Below are positions 1 through 7,231 of a DNA stretch of 8,064 nucleotides, piece after piece. The notes beneath the pieces were generated by a model. That model worked only from the letters and a program-made list of their open reading frames with translations. It ran no database searches and was not told where the DNA came from. The translations under genes were made by a program, and so were the position numbers. This stretch comes from Acidobacteriota bacterium (GTDB taxonomy: Bacteria > Acidobacteriota > Terriglobia > Acidiferrales > UBA7541): assembly GCA_003133505.1 (NCBI GenBank), contig PKXT01000312.1, positions 3,824 to 11,887 of the forward strand, in the 5' to 3' direction. The stretch's first letter is position 1; each line of letters starts with the position of its first letter.

Positions 1-526
1 GGACCACGCCCACGCTGTGGGTGTTTGTAATCATCACGGGACCGTCAAGAAAGCCGGACTCATCCACCCAGTTCGTGCCGGTCATCTCTCCATTGCCGTT
101 TTCCGTAAACCAGCCGGCAAACACGGGATCAAGATTGGCTTTGCCGCGCGGAAAGATTGCGGTTACTCCAGTACGAACCGGACCAACTCCCACATTCAAT
201 TTACCGCTTCCTGAAATCAAAGTGCGGTGGCCGACCTCGACACCGGCCACGTCAGTGATGGCGTTGAGCGGCCCCGGTGTGCCTTCGAACGGAACGCCCA
301 AATCGCGCGCGCGAAGGTTTCGGGCGATCTGACCTTGCGGAGCCGGTGGAGACGGGACTTTCGGACCCAAATTTCGGCGCGGTGAGGCAAAAGCCGTCCA
401 GCTCGTTAAGGCTGCCAATATCATTAGCGCCGCGATTCTGGAAGACGGCAATCGCGAGGGCCTGGCAACTGAGAGAGTCTCGCTCATTGCGGCAAGACTA
501 GGAACGGCACGTGGACGCAACATCAT
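1..526 (-). CDS. S58-family (DmpA/BapA-type) aminopeptidase, C-terminus cut off by window edge
   Basis: Reading the minus strand from 526 gives 175 codons that stay open to the left edge. From residue 73 the protein matches the N-terminal half of the DmpA / beta-peptidyl aminopeptidase family: RARDLGVPFEGTPGPLNAIT, then DVAGVEVGHRTLI, GPVRTGVTAIFPRG, VFAGWFTENGNGEMTGTNW and GPVMITNTHSVGVV. Members of this family mature by self-cleavage at a Gly-Ser bond and release N-terminal residues from peptides, amides or beta-peptides; the cleavage site lies beyond the window. Residues about 31-47 (IAALMILAALTSWTAFA) form a signal-peptide core with likely cleavage before SP, so export is inferred. The ATG at 526 overlaps the stop of the upstream peptidase gene (ATGA), which favours this start. 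An in-frame ATG at 487 would give a more usual 34-residue signal peptide, but neither start has a clear Shine-Dalgarno sequence. The substrate cannot be told from this half. Confidence 0.88.
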   Translation of the reverse strand, partial: MMLRPRAVPSLAAMSETLSVARPSRLPSSRIAALMILAALTSWTAFASPRRNLGPKVPSPPAPQGQIARNLRARDLGVPFEGTPGPLNAITDVAGVEVGHRTLISGSGKLNVGVGPVRTGVTAIFPRGKANLDPVFAGWFTENGNGEMTGTNWVDESGFLDGPVMITNTHSVGVV

Positions 527-2874
527 TGCTTCGCCGGTGTGGATTGAAAGGCTTGCAGTTCGGCCGTCATGCGATGAAGCAAATCGGTATTGGCGTCAAG
601 CTGCCTCCGCAGGATGGCGGCCTGGACTTTGAATAAAGGCCAGTTACTGGCTTCGGCGGCTTCAGTCAGTGCGGGCAATTCAAGGTGGGAATAGTTATAG
701 CGCGCTGCGTAAATAGTGTGCTTGAACCATGGCCGGCCAGGAATGCCAGCCGGATCGAGCCAGTTGCGCTCAACCTGCATGAGTTCGGCATTCAATGTTT
801 GCATCTTCGCGGGTGGGAGATTCTGATTCTTTAGCGCACCAGCGACGGCCGCATCCATGGCAGCACCCGCCGCGTGGAAATCCTTGGTGGCCTGAACCAG
901 TGCGGAGACATCGGCGTGAGCGCTGATGTGGGACACCGTATCTAGAGCGTAGAGAAACGCCGAAATGCTATCGCCATAAGAAGCGAAGCTGTAAGGGAGT
1001 AAATCGGAATTGGCCAGCCGTAGAGCGGTCGCCCCCCACAGTTGAGTCATCAGGGCATGGTAGTGATAGCCGGGGTCGCCGAAATGATTCATCCAATAGT
1101 AATCGTCGTAAAGAGAGTGGTACACGCCGTAGGGGCCATCGAATTCCAGAAGCATAGTGGGAATGCCCAGAGAATTGAGAAACACTGTGTGGTCGGAGCC
1201 GCTGCCAATTCGAGTTTCCACCAGCTTGCCGTCCGCGGCTGGACCGGTATCTCCCATTTCCTGACCGCGCGAAATGCGCCAGGCGTCATAGAGAGATTTC
1301 TTCGACGGATCGTCCACGTCGTGGGTAACGTCCACCAGCAGCGGCGCCAACGATCCAATCGCACTGCCGTGGAAATATTGCCCGGAGGTGGCGGAATCCA
1401 CATTGATATAGGCGACCGCTGATTTTTTCAAATCATCGGAATATTGCTCGCCCCATTCCGTCGAGCCGGTGAGCGCATATTCCTCCCCGTCCCAACTGCA
1501 AAAGACCAACGTACGGCGAGGACGAATGCCTTTGCGCAATTGAGCGCCGAGTTCTTCGGTCATTTCCAGCATGGAAGCGGTGCCGCTCGAAGGATCAACG
1601 CCGCCATAGACCCAGGCATCGCGATGATTGCCGAGAATGACCCACTGATCGGGCCAGTCCGCCCCTCGGATGCGGGCTTCGGTTACGTAGTAGGGCTGGA
1701 TGGAATTATCCATTTCTACTTTTAAGTGCGCGGTAACCTTGTCCCCACCAAGGTGATAGACGATCGGCAAAGCGCCCTGCCAGTCTTGCGGCGCGGCTGG
1801 TCCGTCCATATTTTCCAGCAAGGGCCTGGCATCGCGCCATGAAAGTGGAATGCCAATTATTTTGGGTAGCGAAATAGCGTCGTCGGGGGAAATGTGTTTC
1901 GCGCCGGGCACGGACGCCCAACCGGGGGTGGTGGGATCCCCCGGCTCGAGAAAATCATAGGTAATTGCGCCGCGCTGGATGTGACTGGCCGGCCCCCAGG
2001 GCCCGTCGGGAAAAACCTTCCCGCGACGATAACCGTCCTCGGCGGGATCAGAATAAATAAGAATGGCCGCCGCGCCCTCCTTTTGCGCGGTAAATGCTAT
2101 AAAACCGCGATAGCTATAAGGGTTGCCATAGCGCACCAGGACAATCTTGCCCTTCACGCTGATGCCCTGCTTCCGGAGCAGGTCGTAATCCTCGGGATTT
2201 CCGCTGTGCGCGTAGATCACGGGCGCAGTGACTTCACCGGAAGCCGAATAACCGAAGTAGGCACCGTCAACATGGCGATTGGTAGTGTCAGGATCCTGGG
2301 GATAGGCATCCTCGCGCAATCCTGCTTTGTAGTGTTTCGGTGTAACCATCTCAAGGGAAATCTCTTTCGGCCGGGAAGAATAGACATCGTATTCGTGGAC
2401 AGTGACATCTTCGAGACCCTGCGTTTTCCACTCCGAGGCGATCCATTGGGCGAGATCGTTATTTCGCGCGGAGCCGGCGGGATGCGGTTCGCGGGTGAGA
2501 TACCGATGAAATTCCTGGATTTCCTGGCGCGAAGTGGATGCGATCAGTTGTTTTTCAATGTCCGCCTCTTTCGCGCTGCCGAGGGCCGTGAAACCGCGAA
2601 GCATTTTTGGCGCGGCCGGATTCGATGATGCTGCGGGCTGCGGGGAGGAGGATTGTGGAGATGCGCCGGAAACGGATTGCGGCGCGGGCGATGATTGTGA
2701 AGTGGATGACGACTGTTGCGGTGGGGATGGCGGTTGCGATGGCAACCCTTGTTGTATGGCAGGGGTGGGCTGCTGAGGCGCCTGCTGGCGTGCCGCGACT
2801 AGAGTCCACACGCTCATGACCAGAACGAGCAACGCCCATGGCGCGGAGTTTTGCCGGTAGCCGCCAAGCCTCAT
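523..2874 (-). CDS. Exported M28 metallopeptidase, glutamate carboxypeptidase II / NAALADase-like
   Basis: An intact 783-residue protein. Residues 12-28 are a hydrophobic signal peptide or membrane anchor, and about 29-90 are a Pro/Gln/Ser/Ala-rich linker. The rest follows glutamate carboxypeptidase II: first part of the peptidase domain about 105-175, PA (apical) domain about 176-390, the main M28 catalytic part about 391-625, and a helical transferrin-receptor-like dimerisation domain about 626-783. The di-zinc site is complete: His417 in NHRDAW, bridging Asp427 in GGVDPSSG, catalytic Glu464 and ligand Glu465 in WDGEEY, Asp493 in INVDS and His586 in YHSLYDDYY. The family removes C-terminal residues from small peptides, often acidic ones, outside the cytoplasm; the exact substrate here is unknown. 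The ATG overlaps the stop of the broken aminotransferase (ATGA) and has a good GGGAGAG ribosome site, so it may be translated without its upstream partner. The next gene starts within its stop codon. Confidence 0.93.
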   Translation of the reverse strand: MRLGGYRQNSAPWALLVLVMSVWTLVAARQQAPQQPTPAIQQGLPSQPPSPPQQSSSTSQSSPAPQSVSGASPQSSSPQPAASSNPAAPKMLRGFTALGSAKEADIEKQLIASTSRQEIQEFHRYLTREPHPAGSARNNDLAQWIASEWKTQGLEDVTVHEYDVYSSRPKEISLEMVTPKHYKAGLREDAYPQDPDTTNRHVDGAYFGYSASGEVTAPVIYAHSGNPEDYDLLRKQGISVKGKIVLVRYGNPYSYRGFIAFTAQKEGAAAILIYSDPAEDGYRRGKVFPDGPWGPASHIQRGAITYDFLEPGDPTTPGWASVPGAKHISPDDAISLPKIIGIPLSWRDARPLLENMDGPAAPQDWQGALPIVYHLGGDKVTAHLKVEMDNSIQPYYVTEARIRGADWPDQWVILGNHRDAWVYGGVDPSSGTASMLEMTEELGAQLRKGIRPRRTLVFCSWDGEEYALTGSTEWGEQYSDDLKKSAVAYINVDSATSGQYFHGSAIGSLAPLLVDVTHDVDDPSKKSLYDAWRISRGQEMGDTGPAADGKLVETRIGSGSDHTVFLNSLGIPTMLLEFDGPYGVYHSLYDDYYWMNHFGDPGYHYHALMTQLWGATALRLANSDLLPYSFASYGDSISAFLYALDTVSHISAHADVSALVQATKDFHAAGAAMDAAVAGALKNQNLPPAKMQTLNAELMQVERNWLDPAGIPGRPWFKHTIYAARYNYSHLELPALTEAAEASNWPLFKVQAAILRRQLDANTDLLHRMTAELQAFQSTPAKQ

Positions 2875-4303
2875 GAAATACTCTCCCGCTGCAATTCGCC
2901 GGTTACGCGAAGGATGGCTGCTTCCAATGCGTTCACAATCTCCTCCATCTCTGGGAGGCTGATTATGTAAGGCGGGGCAAGCAGCGTGATGTCGCTGCGC
3001 AGGCCGTCCATGCAGCCCTGGACGGGGTAAGTGAGCACGCCATCCACCTTCATGTTATGGCCCAGGCTTGCATCCCTACGGAGTGGTACGCCGAGTGCGG
3101 CATCGTAAGCGCGGTTTGCAAAGCGGACTTCAGGAGGCCATGGTTCCCGTGTAGCAGCGTCGCGCACCCATTCGATTCCAACCAGTAGTCCCATCCCGCG
3201 AAGATCTCCCACACAAGGGTGCCGGCGCAAAGGCTCAAGCGCTTGCATCAATTGCAGACCAGCTTCGGGCACCCGCTCCATCAATCCGTGCGAACGCGCA
3301 TATCGTAACACCGTGAGGCCCGCCGCCGTAGTTACGGGATGCGCGCTGTACGTAAACCCGTGGAGAAAATTTCCGGAACTCCGCGCAATGATGTCGACGA
3401 CATCTCGCGAGGCGAGAACCGCGCCGAGTGGAGCATATCCGCTGGCCAGACCTTTTGCCCAGCAAAATGATATCGGGTTCAACGTTCCAATGATTGACGG
3501 CAAAGGGCCGACCAGTGCGGCCCATGCCGGTCATGACTTCATCGGCGATCAGTAAAATTCCCTGGCGGCGGCAAATCTCGGCGATGCGCGGCCAATAGCG
3601 TGGAGGCGGAACGGCGGTGCCAAGCATGGCGCCGACTATTGGTTCGGCAATAAAGGCGGCAATGTCGCTGGCGGAATTCAGGTCAGTTTCCGCCGCGAGA
3701 ATGGTTGGCTATTCGTCGGCGCAGGCCACTTCGCATTGGGGATAACGCAGGCCGAAAGGGCAGCGATAGCAATAGCAGGGAGCGATGTGTCCCCACATAG
3801 CCAGCATGGGAGCATACATTTGCTTCCTGCGTTGATTGCCGGAAACGGCAAGCGCTCCCAAGGTTGCGCCGTGATAGCTTTGCCGCCGGGGCGATGACCC
3901 GGAAGCGATTGACCTCGCCGCGCTCCACAAAATACTGGCGAGTTAGCTTGAGCGCGGTTTCCGCCGCTTCGGAACCACCGCTTGTAAAAAAGACGCGGCC
4001 GCCTTTGTGAAAATTGGATGGGGCCAGGGCCAGCAATTCGGAGGCTAGTTCTTCCGCCGGCCCGGTGTGAAATTGCGATGAATGAACGTAGGCGAGACCG
4101 GCGGCTTGATGGGCCATGGCTTCCGCAACTTCGGCGACCCCGTGACCAATATTCACAACGGCTGCGCCGCCGGAGGCATCGAGTAAGCGGCGTCCATCGG
4201 CGGTGAAGAGACAACAACCCTCCCCACGAACCGCTACGGGATAATTCTTTCGAAAATTGCGGGCGCGGCGCAAAATTTCAACGGACTGGTTGCCGCGCGG
4301 CAC
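2871..4303 (-). pseudogene. Class III PLP-dependent aminotransferase, broken by two frameshifts and a stop
   Basis: Three reading frames together give a near full-length class III (ornithine/omega-amino-acid type) aminotransferase. From 4303 (GTG) one reads NYPVAVRGEG, LDASGGAAVVNIGHG and the PLP-phosphate motif FTSGGSEAAETALKLTRQYF. An extra C in a run of four (3888-3891) shifts the frame; the sequence resumes as RRQSYHGATLGALAVSG and CPFGLRYPQCEVACADE. An in-frame TAG follows at 3711-3709; the same frame then gives AAFIAEPIVGA and LLIADEVMTGMGRTG, with the Asp that binds the PLP ring nitrogen. An extra A in a run of four (3453-3456), directly at the PLP-lysine codon, shifts the frame again; it resumes as GLASGYAPLGAVLAS and runs to the normal C-terminus at 2871. 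Substrate specificity cannot be assigned. The GTG start lacks a ribosome site, and the first dozen residues do not look like the family, so the true 5' end seems lost. Indel and stop errors in the assembly are the alternative. Confidence 0.85.
2881..2887 (-). promoter_or_regulatory. Ribosome binding site of the M28 peptidase gene
   Basis: On the minus strand GGGAGAG lies 6 bases before the ATG at 2874, inside the last codons of the aminotransferase. It fixes the start of the peptidase and gives it an independent initiation signal although its upstream partner is broken. Confidence 0.7.
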
Positions 4304-5267
4304 GGGGAGAAGTGTTCACGAACGCATCTGCTAATTGGGCCGTGGCAACATGGAGTGGAAGAGACCGGGGAAAGCGAGGTTGGAGAACGCGAATTTGGAC
4401 ACCCAGCGAAAATTGACTATGACGAGACCGTGCTGCGATGGATGGACCGGTATTTGAAAGGCTCGACGAATGGAGTCTCGGATGAGCCGCCGGTGCGCTA
4501 CTTCGTGATGGGCGCGAATCAATGGCGGACTGCGGCGCAGTGGCCTCCGCCTGCGCAAACCGTGCCTGTTTACTTGGCGGCGGGAGTGGGCCAATCGAAT
4601 CCATCGAGCTTGGGGTAATTGCGCTGGGATCCCCTGATACCGAGCAAAACAGCACGAGCAATTCGCGTGATTCCATGGAATTCGTATCCGATCCGCTACA
4701 TCCGGTGACTGACCCATACGGTGATGCGTAGGGGGCCCACGATTATCGCGCGCTCGCGGGAGCGGAGGGCGTGCTCACGTATGATTCGGCGCCATTGAAA
4801 ACCGATTTCGAAGTAACGGGGCCGATCACCGCCGACGTTTTTATTTCGGCGGACACGCCCGACGTGGATTTGTGGGTCCGGCTGCTGTGGCACCCAATGG
4901 CACCGCGCAGAACCTGGTGAGCCCGGGGGCCGACGTTCAGCGGGCCAGCTACCGCGAAGGGGCAGGCGATGCCGCCGATGTTTCGCGACGATTGCTCAAG
5001 CCGAATCGCGTTTATGAAATTCAACTGACCCGGCTTATGACCAGCAACCTTTTCTTAAAAGGTCATCAGCTGCGGGTGCAAATATCCGGGGCGTTTTTCC
5101 CGCACCTCTCGCGTAATTTGCAGACCGGTGAAAACGCGGCGAGGTCAGCTCGTGTAAGGACAGCGCACATTCGGGTATGGAGCAATGCTCAATATCCCTC
5201 GCGACTCCTGTTGCCACACCCTGTTGCAGGGAGCGAATATTTGAGTCGGCCATTAACTGCGCCATAG
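4271..5267 (+). pseudogene. CocE/NonD-family hydrolase remnant (X-Pro dipeptidyl-peptidase C-terminal type), 5'-truncated and frameshifted
   Basis: Three frames join into the C-terminal half of a CocE/NonD-type alpha/beta-hydrolase. The first frame gives THLLIGPWQHG (4322-4354), whose His is normally the catalytic histidine, then VLRWMDRYLKG and DEPPVRYFVMGANQWRTA, and ends at a TAA (4616-4618). The second frame resumes around 4613 with GVIAL and DPLHPV, is cut by an in-frame TAG (4729-4731), then reads VLTYDSAPLKTDFEVTGPIT and DTPDVDLWVRLL. A net loss of one base (or four) near 4885 leads to the third frame: VAPNGTAQNLVSPGADVQ, LMTSNLFLKGHQLRVQISG and AQYPSRLLLP, ending at the TAG at 5265-5267. 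The catalytic Ser and Asp and all upstream sequence are missing; family proteins are about 600 residues and about 330 remain. Similarity is firm from about 4316 and weak back to about 4271, where it runs into the opposite-strand aminotransferase. It cannot encode a working enzyme. Confidence 0.85.
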
Positions 5268-5282
5268 AATAAAAGTTGAATC

Positions 5283-5309
5283 TTGACGCTGCCAATCGCG
5301 TCATATAAA
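5283..5309 (+). promoter_or_regulatory. Possible sigma-70 promoter of the dehydrogenase gene
   Basis: TTGACG (5283-5288) and TATAAA (5304-5309) are separated by 15 bases, shorter than the ideal 17, in the 89-base gap between the hydrolase remnant and the dehydrogenase. It is the best candidate in that gap. It would place transcription start near 5316 and a leader of about 40 bases. The spacing makes this tentative. Confidence 0.4.
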
Positions 5310-5344
5310 CGCTGGAACGTGCTGGCGCGTCATAGAAGCTACTT

Positions 5345-5352
5345 GGGGAGGA
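5345..5352 (+). promoter_or_regulatory. Ribosome binding site of the dehydrogenase gene
   Basis: GGGGAGGA, a near-perfect Shine-Dalgarno sequence, lies 4 bases before the ATG at 5357 (core GGAGG with 5 bases to ATG). It fixes this start over the later in-frame ATG codons and suggests strong translation. Confidence 0.85.
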
Positions 5353-5356
5353 TTTC

Positions 5357-6943
5357 ATGGCTACCGCTGAAATCGTAAAAGCTCGGGGAGAATTTACCAA
5401 CGAGGCGCTCATGGATTTCTCCGTGCCAAAAAATCGCCAAGCCATGGAAGCGGCGCTGAGTACCGTGGCCAAAGGGCTGGGCCGCGAATATCCCATATTG
5501 ATTGGCGGTGAAGCGCTATACACGGAAGAGAAAATCCGCTCGACGAATCCGGCGCGTCCCGAGCAAGTGATTGGAATTTTTCAGAATGGAACGGTGGCGA
5601 TGGCCGTCCGGGCGGTGGAGACCGCTTACCGGGCGTTCGATAAGTGGAAGCGCGTGCCCGCGGAGAAGCGCGCCGCGTCTCTGTTTCGGGCGCGGGAGAT
5701 TTTGCTGCAACGGCGACTGGAATTGGATGCGCTGCTGGTATACGAAATAGGCAAGACGTGGATTGAAGCCGATGCCGACATAGCCGAGTTGATTGATTTC
5801 TGCGAATTTTACGGGCGCGAAATGCTTCGGCTGGCTGGGCCTCAACCTTTGGTGCCGGTGCACGGCGAGAAAAACTATCTGTCATATATTCCGTTGGGCG
5901 TCGGGATTGTGATTCCGCCATGGAATTTCGCCGCCGCAATTATGGGCGGGATGACAGTCGCGTCGGTAGTGACCGGAAACACCGTGGTGCTCAAGCCATC
6001 CAGCGATTCGCCGACGATTGCGGCGGAATTCGTGAATATCCTGTACGAAGCCGGTGTGCCGAAGGACGTGGTAAATTTCTTCACCGGGCCTGGACGAACC
6101 GCCGGGGAAGCGATGGTGACGTACGCGAAGACGCGTTTCATCGCCTTTACAGGGTCAATGGAAGCGGGGCTGCGCATCGGCGAACTAGCCGCGAAAAAGC
6201 AGCCGGGGCAACTCTGGATTAAACGTACTGTGCTGGAAATGGGAGGCAAGGACGCCATTATCGTCGAAGACGACGCCGATCTCGATGAAGCTGTGGAGGG
6301 CGTGGCACTGGCGGCTTTCAGCTATCAGGGGCAGAAATGCTCGGCTTGTTCGCGAGCGATTGTGTCCGACAAAATTTACGACCGCTTTCTTGAAAGGCTG
6401 ATTCCCCGCGTTAAAGCCATCCAAGTGGGCGCGCCGGAGAAGCTGGAAAATTTCATGGGGCCGGTGATTAACAAGGCGTCAATGAAATCGATTATGGAAT
6501 ATATCGAAACGGGAAAGAAGGAAGGCCGTCTGGTGGCTGGAGGTAACGTTGTTAAAGGACAGGGCGACGGTTATTTTATTACTCCCACGGTAATTGCCGA
6601 CGTTGCCGCCGACGCGCGCATCGCGCAAGAGGAGATTTTCGGTCCGGTGCTGGCGGTGATCAAATCGCAAAATTTCGAGCACGCCCTGGACATCGCCAAC
6701 GGGACAGAATTTGGATTAACGGGTGCGGTGTACACGAACGATCCGGCCAAGCTGGCGAAAGCCTCCGAGGAGTTCCACGTCGGCAATCTCTATCTGAACC
6801 GCAAGTGCACGGGCGCGCAGGTGGGCGGCCACCCATTCGGCGGGTTCAACATGTCCGGGACCGATTCGAAAGCGGGCGGTCCCGATTATCTGTTGCTATT
6901 CCTACAGGCAAAGACGATAGCTGAAAAAGTCGCCACCGGCTAG
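5357..6943 (+). CDS. pruA: L-glutamate gamma-semialdehyde dehydrogenase (1-pyrroline-5-carboxylate dehydrogenase)
   Basis: An intact 528-residue aldehyde dehydrogenase of the monofunctional RocA/PruA type (family members are about 515-530 residues). It oxidises glutamate 5-semialdehyde, formed from pyrroline-5-carboxylate, to glutamate with NAD+, the second step of proline catabolism and the end of the ornithine/arginine route, in the cytoplasm. Visible motifs: IPPWNF with Asn190 for the oxyanion hole; VLKPSS with Lys213 for cofactor binding; TGSMEAG (265-271) in the Rossmann fold; LEMGGKDA with general base Glu294; GQKCSACSR with nucleophile Cys328; QEEIFGPVLAV (424-434). The C-terminal GGHPFGGFNMSGTDSKAGGP followed by DYLLLFLQAKT is characteristic of this subfamily and separates it from generic aldehyde dehydrogenases. 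There is no fused proline dehydrogenase domain, and no such gene is seen in the window. It appears to be a single-gene unit with its own ribosome site, ending in TAG. Confidence 0.95.
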   Translation: MATAEIVKARGEFTNEALMDFSVPKNRQAMEAALSTVAKGLGREYPILIGGEALYTEEKIRSTNPARPEQVIGIFQNGTVAMAVRAVETAYRAFDKWKRVPAEKRAASLFRAREILLQRRLELDALLVYEIGKTWIEADADIAELIDFCEFYGREMLRLAGPQPLVPVHGEKNYLSYIPLGVGIVIPPWNFAAAIMGGMTVASVVTGNTVVLKPSSDSPTIAAEFVNILYEAGVPKDVVNFFTGPGRTAGEAMVTYAKTRFIAFTGSMEAGLRIGELAAKKQPGQLWIKRTVLEMGGKDAIIVEDDADLDEAVEGVALAAFSYQGQKCSACSRAIVSDKIYDRFLERLIPRVKAIQVGAPEKLENFMGPVINKASMKSIMEYIETGKKEGRLVAGGNVVKGQGDGYFITPTVIADVAADARIAQEEIFGPVLAVIKSQNFEHALDIANGTEFGLTGAVYTNDPAKLAKASEEFHVGNLYLNRKCTGAQVGGHPFGGFNMSGTDSKAGGPDYLLLFLQAKTIAEKVATG

Positions 6944-7041
6944 CTGGTTTTGCGGGGCTGCTTTTCGGCCAAATCCAATAATCGCGCTAAAGCAATTTTT
7001 CGGCGGGGCACTAAATCTTCGACATAACATTACTTAAATAA

Positions 7042-7070
7042 TTGACATTATAGAACATATTGGATATAAT
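7042..7070 (+). promoter_or_regulatory. Perfect-consensus sigma-70 promoter
   Basis: TTGACA (7042-7047) and TATAAT (7065-7070) are separated by exactly 17 bases, matching the consensus at all 12 hexamer positions and in spacing. The region is locally AT-rich. Transcription should start near 7077 and run into the YdhS-like gene, giving a leader of about 155 bases to the ATG at 7232. No named operator is recognisable; ATAT-TGG-ATAT (7057-7067) overlaps the -10 element as a weak dyad. Confidence 0.85.
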
Positions 7071-7084
7071 CTAATTTGTGAAGA

Positions 7085-7108
7085 GCGGGGGATAGAGCGC
7101 AACCCCGC
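7085..7108 (+). promoter_or_regulatory. Possible hairpin in the 5' leader
   Basis: GCGGGG (7085-7090) pairs with CCCCGC (7103-7108) around a 12-base loop, a few bases after the predicted transcription start. A short GC stem at the very 5' end of a message can stabilise it or act in regulation; no T-run follows, so it is not an intrinsic terminator. It matches no riboswitch that I recognise. Confidence 0.35.
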
Positions 7109-7222
7109 CGCAATCGACAAACTCCGGACCTCGCATTTGAAAGCTCAATGCCAGGCACGCCTAAATCAGCATCATGGGATTCGAGGACATGGAAGAAAAA
7201 GCCATTTCGTATCGTTACATAT

Positions 7223-7226
7223 GGAG
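7223..7226 (+). promoter_or_regulatory. Ribosome binding site deciding the start of the flavoprotein
   Basis: GGAG lies 5 bases before the ATG at 7232. The competing in-frame ATG at 7148 has only a weak GAAAG upstream, so 7232 is preferred. Confidence 0.6.
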
Positions 7227-7231
7227 CTTAC

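Larger units (their letters stand above)
6944..7231. other. Intergenic region, AT-rich, with promoter and leader
   Basis: This 288-base gap holds no gene I can support. Its first 65 bases show no convincing terminator for the dehydrogenase gene: there is a short T-run near 7000 but no stable stem before it. Bases about 7010-7078 are markedly AT-rich against GC-rich surroundings and carry the consensus promoter. The rest (7079-7231) would be the leader of the downstream flavoprotein gene, or partly its coding sequence if the upstream ATG at 7148 is used. Confidence 0.7.

Noticed and set aside
21..332. Plus-strand 103-codon open frame at the left edge.
   Set aside because: The minus strand over the same bases encodes clear S58 peptidase motifs, so this frame is a shadow.
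1894..2628. Plus-strand 244-codon open frame opposite the M28 peptidase.
   Set aside because: It is antisense to a fully conserved peptidase, shows no recognisable domain, and is expected from GC-rich codon bias on the other strand.
2605..2790. Tandem repeat or CRISPR-like array in the repetitive stretch near the start of the M28 gene.
   Set aside because: The units are irregular, very short and in frame with the peptidase; it is a low-complexity protein linker.
3450..3460. Programmed +1 frameshift at AAA-AGG in the aminotransferase.
   Set aside because: AAA-AGG could slip in principle, but the gene has a second unrelated frameshift and a stop, so decay or sequence error explains it better.
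3709..4731. Amber codon recoding (for example pyrrolysine), since both broken genes contain an in-frame TAG.
   Set aside because: The intact dehydrogenase and the hydrolase remnant both end with TAG as a normal stop, and each broken gene also has frameshifts that recoding would not repair.
5037..5066. Inverted repeat (ATGACC ... GGTCAT, and CCTTTT-CTT-AAAAGG) resembling a terminator or operator.
   Set aside because: It encodes the family-conserved MTSNLFLKGH segment of the hydrolase, so it is explained by coding, and it lies inside the gene remnant.
6944..7010. Intrinsic terminator after the dehydrogenase gene.
   Set aside because: There is a T-run near 7000 but no stable stem directly before it.
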